This document shows positions 5,771-9,509 of a stretch of 9,509 bases of DNA, one piece after another; position 1 is the stretch's first letter, and the number at the start of each line of letters is the position of its first letter. The notes beneath the pieces were generated by a model. The model was not told the origin of the DNA. It made no database searches and was given only the letters and a program-made list of their open reading frames with translations. Location of the stretch: contig JAHZJZ010000100.1 in assembly GCA_022600655.1 (NCBI GenBank), positions 1 through 9,509 of the forward strand, given 5' to 3'. Both the position numbers and the translations under genes were made by a program. The DNA comes from Campylobacterota bacterium (GTDB lineage: Bacteria; Campylobacterota; Campylobacteria; Campylobacterales; Sulfurovaceae).

Positions 5771-8700
5771 CTAATCTTTCCCATACAAACCATTAGCTTC
5801 TGCCACCATACCTAAACCATAACTGTTATTGACCACATACGCTGGGTTCATTCCCTCTTTTAACATCTTGTACAAGACTTTTGCCAAGCCATTGAGTACT
5901 TTCTCTTCACTTAGTACCTCTGTTGCCAAGTTTTGATGGGTCTCCATACTCTCAACAATTGCATCGTTCATTGACTCTACAAAACCACCCATCATTGCTT
6001 GTTCTTGGGTATTGTTTTTCACTTGCTCTACAACTTTTTGGTTCTCTGCCATCTTGTCTTTGAGTGTTCGAGCATAATTCAACATATCATCAGCAGAAAA
6101 GTCACCCTTAAACAGCGTATTCATCTCTTCTACCACATAAGAGAGTAGCTCTTTTTCAGGTTCACGAGCCACAGCACCTCCAGGGTTTCCTGTTTGCAGT
6201 ACAGCATCTTCTACACTCAACGCAATAGAGGCTTCTTTTTGTCGATGCAACTTATAGTGGGTGAGTTCCACCATCGAAATATCAATAGGCTCTTTGGTCA
6301 CATAACTTTTCAAGTTGGGAATCAAATGCTTCACAAATGCCCAAAGTTTCTCTAACTCCTCATCATCATAGTCAACAATCTGAGATAAAAACTCATACAT
6401 CCGTACAAACGTCACCAAATCTTTTTTGAAAATATCCAGTTCACTCTTACTCTCATGTAGCTCTTTTAACGCCAGTCTGTAGTTGTGTTCACCCTTTTCA
6501 TCGCCCTCTCTGTTGGCAATATCTACTGCCTCTTCATGCTGTGATATCTCTTCTAAACACCTTTGATAACGCACCTTATATCGGTCAACAGCAGGTTTCA
6601 TAGCAGAGGTCATCTTGGCTTGTGACGCTTCGGGTAAAAAGAATGCCAACGCAAAGTTCTCTACATCTTGTGAACTAAAAATATTATTGCTCTGCAACTT
6701 CAGCTCCAACTCATACACCAAATTGGGGTCGGTTACATCTTCTATCTCGGTAGTTTTATAGTAGGGTTCAAATGCCTCTTGTATCTCTTGGGCTTCATTG
6801 TAAAAGTCCAACACAAAGGTCTGCTCTTTTCCAGCATAGGTTCGGTTGAGCCGTGAAAGTGTCTGCACACAATCTACCCCACCCAACTTTTTGTCCACAT
6901 ACATTGCTACCAGTTTGGGTTGGTCAAACCCTGTCTGAAACTTGTTCGCAACCAACATCACTTGGTAGTCGGGTGTATTAAAGGCTTTTCGCATGTCACG
7001 TCCATGCAGTTCAGGGTTCATTTGGTTCTCACTGTACTCTTTGCCGTCATGCTCTACTTTACCCGAAAAAGCAACCATGACACGCATCTTTTTTTCTAAG
7101 TTTTGTTCCTTTATGTAGTTGTCAAACGCCAGTTTGTAACTCACTGCTGATTCACGGCTAGAGGTGACCACCATCGCTTTGGCTTGTCCATCGAGCAGGT
7201 GTGCCACATGGGTCGTAAAGTGTTCACAGATAATCTCTATCTTCTGAGAAATGTTATGTGGGTGCAAGGTCATCCACTTTGCAATCTGTACTTTAGCCCT
7301 CTTGCTCTCCACTTCGCTGTCTCGTTTCAAGTTGGCATGTTCAAGCTTGTAGTAGAGCTTATACGTGGTGTAACCTCTCAACATATCCAGTATGAATCCC
7401 TCTTCTATGGCTTGTCGCATGGTGTACTCATGAAACGCTTTGGGTCGGTTCTCTTTGGAGGCTGCTCTACTTGGGTCTTCCAAAATACCAAACAGCTCTA
7501 AGGTCTTTGGCTTTGGGGTCGCCGTAAAGGCATAGTAGCTCAAATTTTTGTTTGCCGTTCGTGCCTCTAACGATGCCGTAATCATCTCTTCGACACTAAG
7601 CTCTTCATTCTCTTCTAACTCTCCAGCATTTAAAACCTCTCTAAGCTTTTTGGCTGTTCCACCTGTTTGGCTAGAGTGTGCCTCATCGGCAATAATCGCG
7701 TAGCTGTTCTCTTTAAGTGAGGTGCGTTCACGTATGGCTTTAAGCACAAAAGGAAAAGTCTGAATGGTGCTTATGATTATCTTTGCCCCACGCTCCAAAG
7801 CATCGGTTAATTGCGTAGACTTTGAATCCTGAGATTTCTTACAGCTAATGCTTACCACCACGCCCTCAGTATGGTCAAAACCTGAAATGGTCTCTTGCAA
7901 TTGCTCATCCAGTACGGTTCGGTCGGTAATAACAATGACCGAATCAAAAACAGCTTCACCCTTAGCACCATGTAGTGAAGAGAGTTGATGGGCCAACCAA
8001 GCAATGGAGTTTGATTTCCCTGACCCTGCTGAGTGTTGAACAAGATAGTGCTGACCAGCCCCATGTTTTTTGCTCTCTTCTAAAAGCTTACGCGTGGCAT
8101 CAAGCTGATGATAACGAGGAAATATCATCGTCTCTTTTTTACTCTTTTTCCCTCGGTGGTCTTCGACCTCTTCTACTTGTAAATGCATGTAACGGTGAAG
8201 AATGTTTAAGATGCTATCACGACTCAACACCTCATCCCAAAGGTACTGTGTGGCATAACCATTTTCATTGACAGGGTTTCCAGCCCCTCCATCTTTTGTA
8301 CCTTTGTTAAAGGGTAAAAAGAACGTTTTAGCCCCTGCTAGTTTGGTGGTCATCCACGCTTCATCACCACTCACAGCAAAATGCACCAACGCCCTCTTTT
8401 TAAACTCTAGCAACGGCTCACCCTTTGGTAATCTGTCGGTTTTGTACTGACTCTTTGCTACCTCTACAGCTTGGGTAAAGTCGGTTTTTAGCTCTATGGT
8501 TACGATGGGAATTCCATTGAGAAACAGTACCAAGTCTATGGATTTTGTGTTGTTTTCAGAGTAGTAAAGCTGTCGAACCACCCGTAAGATGTTCGCTTCA
8601 TATTTCACTTGGGTCTCTTCGTTTTCCAGTTCAGGTCTGAACTGACAGAGCTTAAACTTCGCCCCTCGGTCTTTAACCTCGTTTCGTAAAAAATGCAAGG

Positions 8701-8941
8701 CACCATGCGTATCTAAAAGCTTCGCCACACGCCCACAAATGGCACTGTCTACATTTTCACCATTCATTTTAGAGAGTTTTTCATAGGCTTTAGGAGAGGT
8801 CCTTTTAATGTACGCTATAAGGTCATCAGAGTAGAGAGCCAAGGTTTTGTCATAAGATTTTGATGTTCCCTCTATGTAGCCGTTGGCTTTTAGGAGTTCT
8901 GTTACTTCGTTTTCAAATACCTCTTCTTTGTGTTGGCTCAT
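5771..8941 (-). CDS. hsdR: HsdR, type I restriction endonuclease R subunit
   Basis: HsdR gives type I restriction complexes (HsdR2M2S) their ATP-driven DNA translocation and cleavage. The 1056-aa protein looks full length and intact. The N-terminal nuclease has a PD-(D/E)xK site: Asp136 in SIDLVLF and Glu150-x-Lys152 in TIELKT. The SF2 motor follows: Walker A AGSGKS with Lys309, DEAH at 419-422, FTATP at 472-476, TGFDQP at 670-675 and the arginine-finger region QTLSRLNR with Arg697 and Arg700. From about 730 a charged, helical C-terminal region probably contacts the methylase. AGGGA lies 5 nt before the start and can be occluded by a hairpin. hsdM and hsdS are not in the window; they may lie beyond the right edge. 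Base composition is clearly richer in G+C than the upstream partial gene (for example 27 of 60 at 6901-6960). This suggests separate histories. Confidence 0.95.
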   Translation of the reverse strand: MSQHKEEVFENEVTELLKANGYIEGTSKSYDKTLALYSDDLIAYIKRTSPKAYEKLSKMNGENVDSAICGRVAKLLDTHGALHFLRNEVKDRGAKFKLCQFRPELENEETQVKYEANILRVVRQLYYSENNTKSIDLVLFLNGIPIVTIELKTDFTQAVEVAKSQYKTDRLPKGEPLLEFKKRALVHFAVSGDEAWMTTKLAGAKTFFLPFNKGTKDGGAGNPVNENGYATQYLWDEVLSRDSILNILHRYMHLQVEEVEDHRGKKSKKETMIFPRYHQLDATRKLLEESKKHGAGQHYLVQHSAGSGKSNSIAWLAHQLSSLHGAKGEAVFDSVIVITDRTVLDEQLQETISGFDHTEGVVVSISCKKSQDSKSTQLTDALERGAKIIISTIQTFPFVLKAIRERTSLKENSYAIIADEAHSSQTGGTAKKLREVLNAGELEENEELSVEEMITASLEARTANKNLSYYAFTATPKPKTLELFGILEDPSRAASKENRPKAFHEYTMRQAIEEGFILDMLRGYTTYKLYYKLEHANLKRDSEVESKRAKVQIAKWMTLHPHNISQKIEIICEHFTTHVAHLLDGQAKAMVVTSSRESAVSYKLAFDNYIKEQNLEKKMRVMVAFSGKVEHDGKEYSENQMNPELHGRDMRKAFNTPDYQVMLVANKFQTGFDQPKLVAMYVDKKLGGVDCVQTLSRLNRTYAGKEQTFVLDFYNEAQEIQEAFEPYYKTTEIEDVTDPNLVYELELKLQSNNIFSSQDVENFALAFFLPEASQAKMTSAMKPAVDRYKVRYQRCLEEISQHEEAVDIANREGDEKGEHNYRLALKELHESKSELDIFKKDLVTFVRMYEFLSQIVDYDDEELEKLWAFVKHLIPNLKSYVTKEPIDISMVELTHYKLHRQKEASIALSVEDAVLQTGNPGGAVAREPEKELLSYVVEEMNTLFKGDFSADDMLNYARTLKDKMAENQKVVEQVKNNTQEQAMMGGFVESMNDAIVESMETHQNLATEVLSEEKVLNGLAKVLYKMLKEGMNPAYVVNNSYGLGMVAEANGLYGKD

Positions 8942-8946
8942 GATTG

Positions 8947-8981
8947 TCCCTATCTTTTTATTTATAGGGATAAGCCCCTAT
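8947..8981 (-). promoter_or_regulatory. Two mutually exclusive hairpins controlling the hsdR start
   Basis: Reading the minus strand 5' to 3', three segments occur: ATAGGGG (8981-8975), TCCCTAT (8970-8964) and ATAGGGA (8953-8947). The middle can pair with the first (7 bp with one G-T, CTTA loop) or with the third (7 Watson-Crick pairs, 10-nt loop). The third contains the hsdR ribosome binding site AGGGA; the first contains the TAG stop codon of the upstream gene. This arrangement suggests that translation of the upstream gene influences hsdR initiation. The pairings are seen; the regulatory role is inferred. Confidence 0.5.
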
Positions 8982-9509
8982 CCAGCTATCTCTTCCATAT
9001 AGTTATAAATCTCTTCATCAGAAGCATAATTATGTACCGTAATACTATTTAAAGCGAGTCTCTCTTTAGAGTCGTTCTCCTTTATAATTGTAGCAATATC
9101 TAGGAAATGATATTTATCTACACTCTTTTTATGTAAAGGTGTTTCCATAGTCATTTTAAAAACATCATGTTTATTGGCAATACTTCCTATATTAGAGTGA
9201 TAAATATTACTGTTTTTTAGATTTTCAATCTCAAAATCGAACTGTTTTGACTGATGAATTTTAATAAAGTTCTTAAAATCATTTTTAACTATTTTATAAC
9301 TCTCTTGAATAAGCTGAATACGTCTATCCACTTTCTCTTCGGTCTGAAACTTATAACCAATATAGCTTTCAAATAACTCATCAAAAATAGTCTCTTCACT
9401 TTTAGCAGAAGCTAAATGCTTTGGTTCTGAAAAATTAAAATTATGAAAGTATTGATAAGGGTCACGTAATTTACTCTCTTGTTGTAACTTATTAAGATAC
9501 TCAAAGATC
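8978..9509 (-). CDS. Unrecognised AT-rich gene, 5' end beyond the window
   Basis: The frame is open from the right edge to a TAG stop at 8978-8980, giving 176 visible complete codons with no start needed inside. A GTG at 9329-9331 can be read as an internal valine, since the frame continues upstream of it without a stop. The visible part is hydrophilic, rich in Lys, Asn, Glu and Ile, with no membrane segment, signal or recognisable catalytic motif. It contains a single region of possible helices (FESYIGYKFQTEEK onward) and ends in an acidic tail (DEEIYNYMEEIAG). G+C is very low: 11 of 60 at 9241-9300. It lies 36 nt before hsdR in the same direction, where type I loci often carry accessory genes, but I cannot assign a family. 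Confidence 0.75.
   Translation of the reverse strand, partial: IFEYLNKLQQESKLRDPYQYFHNFNFSEPKHLASAKSEETIFDELFESYIGYKFQTEEKVDRRIQLIQESYKIVKNDFKNFIKIHQSKQFDFEIENLKNSNIYHSNIGSIANKHDVFKMTMETPLHKKSVDKYHFLDIATIIKENDSKERLALNSITVHNYASDEEIYNYMEEIAG

Noticed and set aside
7184..8450. Plus-strand and alternative-frame ORFs inside hsdR
   Set aside because: They overlap an intact, motif-complete hsdR, lack ribosome sites and have no recognisable domains.
8978..9060. C-terminal resemblance of the partial protein to class V aminotransferases (HNYASDEEI against a YNT-EEID-type tail)
   Set aside because: Only a few residues match, and the upstream visible sequence shows no supporting motif; too weak to name a family.
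9329..9331. GTG as start of a 117-aa protein
   Set aside because: The frame stays open from here to the window edge for 59 more codons, so this is most simply an internal valine of a larger gene.

Overview
The window looks like chromosomal DNA from a sulfur-oxidising Campylobacterota (Sulfurovum/Sulfurimonas-like) bacterium. The reasons are an AT-rich genome, a stand-alone soxCDYZ cluster without soxA, soxX or soxB, A/G-rich Shine-Dalgarno sequences and a futalosine-pathway menaquinone gene (mqnD). The genus is an inference; no rRNA or taxonomic marker is present.

Left half (+ strand, 1-4858): a sulfur-oxidation locus. A well-formed sigma70-type promoter (TTGACT-N18-TATAAT, 186-215) drives soxC (Tat-exported molybdenum sulfane dehydrogenase subunit) and soxD (dihaem cytochrome c), which overlap by 20 nt. 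A 173-nt spacer holding a -10 box and two dyads separates them from soxY (Tat-exported sulfur carrier) and soxZ (its leaderless partner). A hairpin and a second, 46-bp dyad follow soxZ. Then comes a SoxH-like exported metallo-beta-lactamase-fold hydrolase. Together SoxYZ would carry the sulfur intermediate as a thioconjugate on a C-terminal cysteine, and Sox(CD)2 would oxidise its sulfane sulfur, passing electrons to the haems of SoxD. SoxAX and SoxB, needed to load and release sulfur, must be encoded elsewhere.

Right half (- strand, 4871-9509): mqnD converges on soxH with a 12-nt gap occupied by a perfect 16-bp palindrome. Upstream of mqnD, 36 nt away and on the same strand, is a full-length type I restriction R subunit (hsdR). 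Upstream of hsdR is the 3' part of a very AT-rich, unrecognised gene that runs off the right edge; the reading frame is open from the edge to 8978. No hsdM or hsdS lies in the window. The hsdR translation start is preceded by three short complementary segments that can form two mutually exclusive hairpins. One hides the hsdR Shine-Dalgarno sequence; the other covers the stop codon of the upstream gene.

The genes themselves belong to known families. The less ordinary content is in the spacers: every sox transcription unit is preceded by a dyad, two of them long and concentric, and the hsdR leader looks like a translational-coupling switch. No CRISPR array, tRNA, rRNA or insertion sequence was seen.
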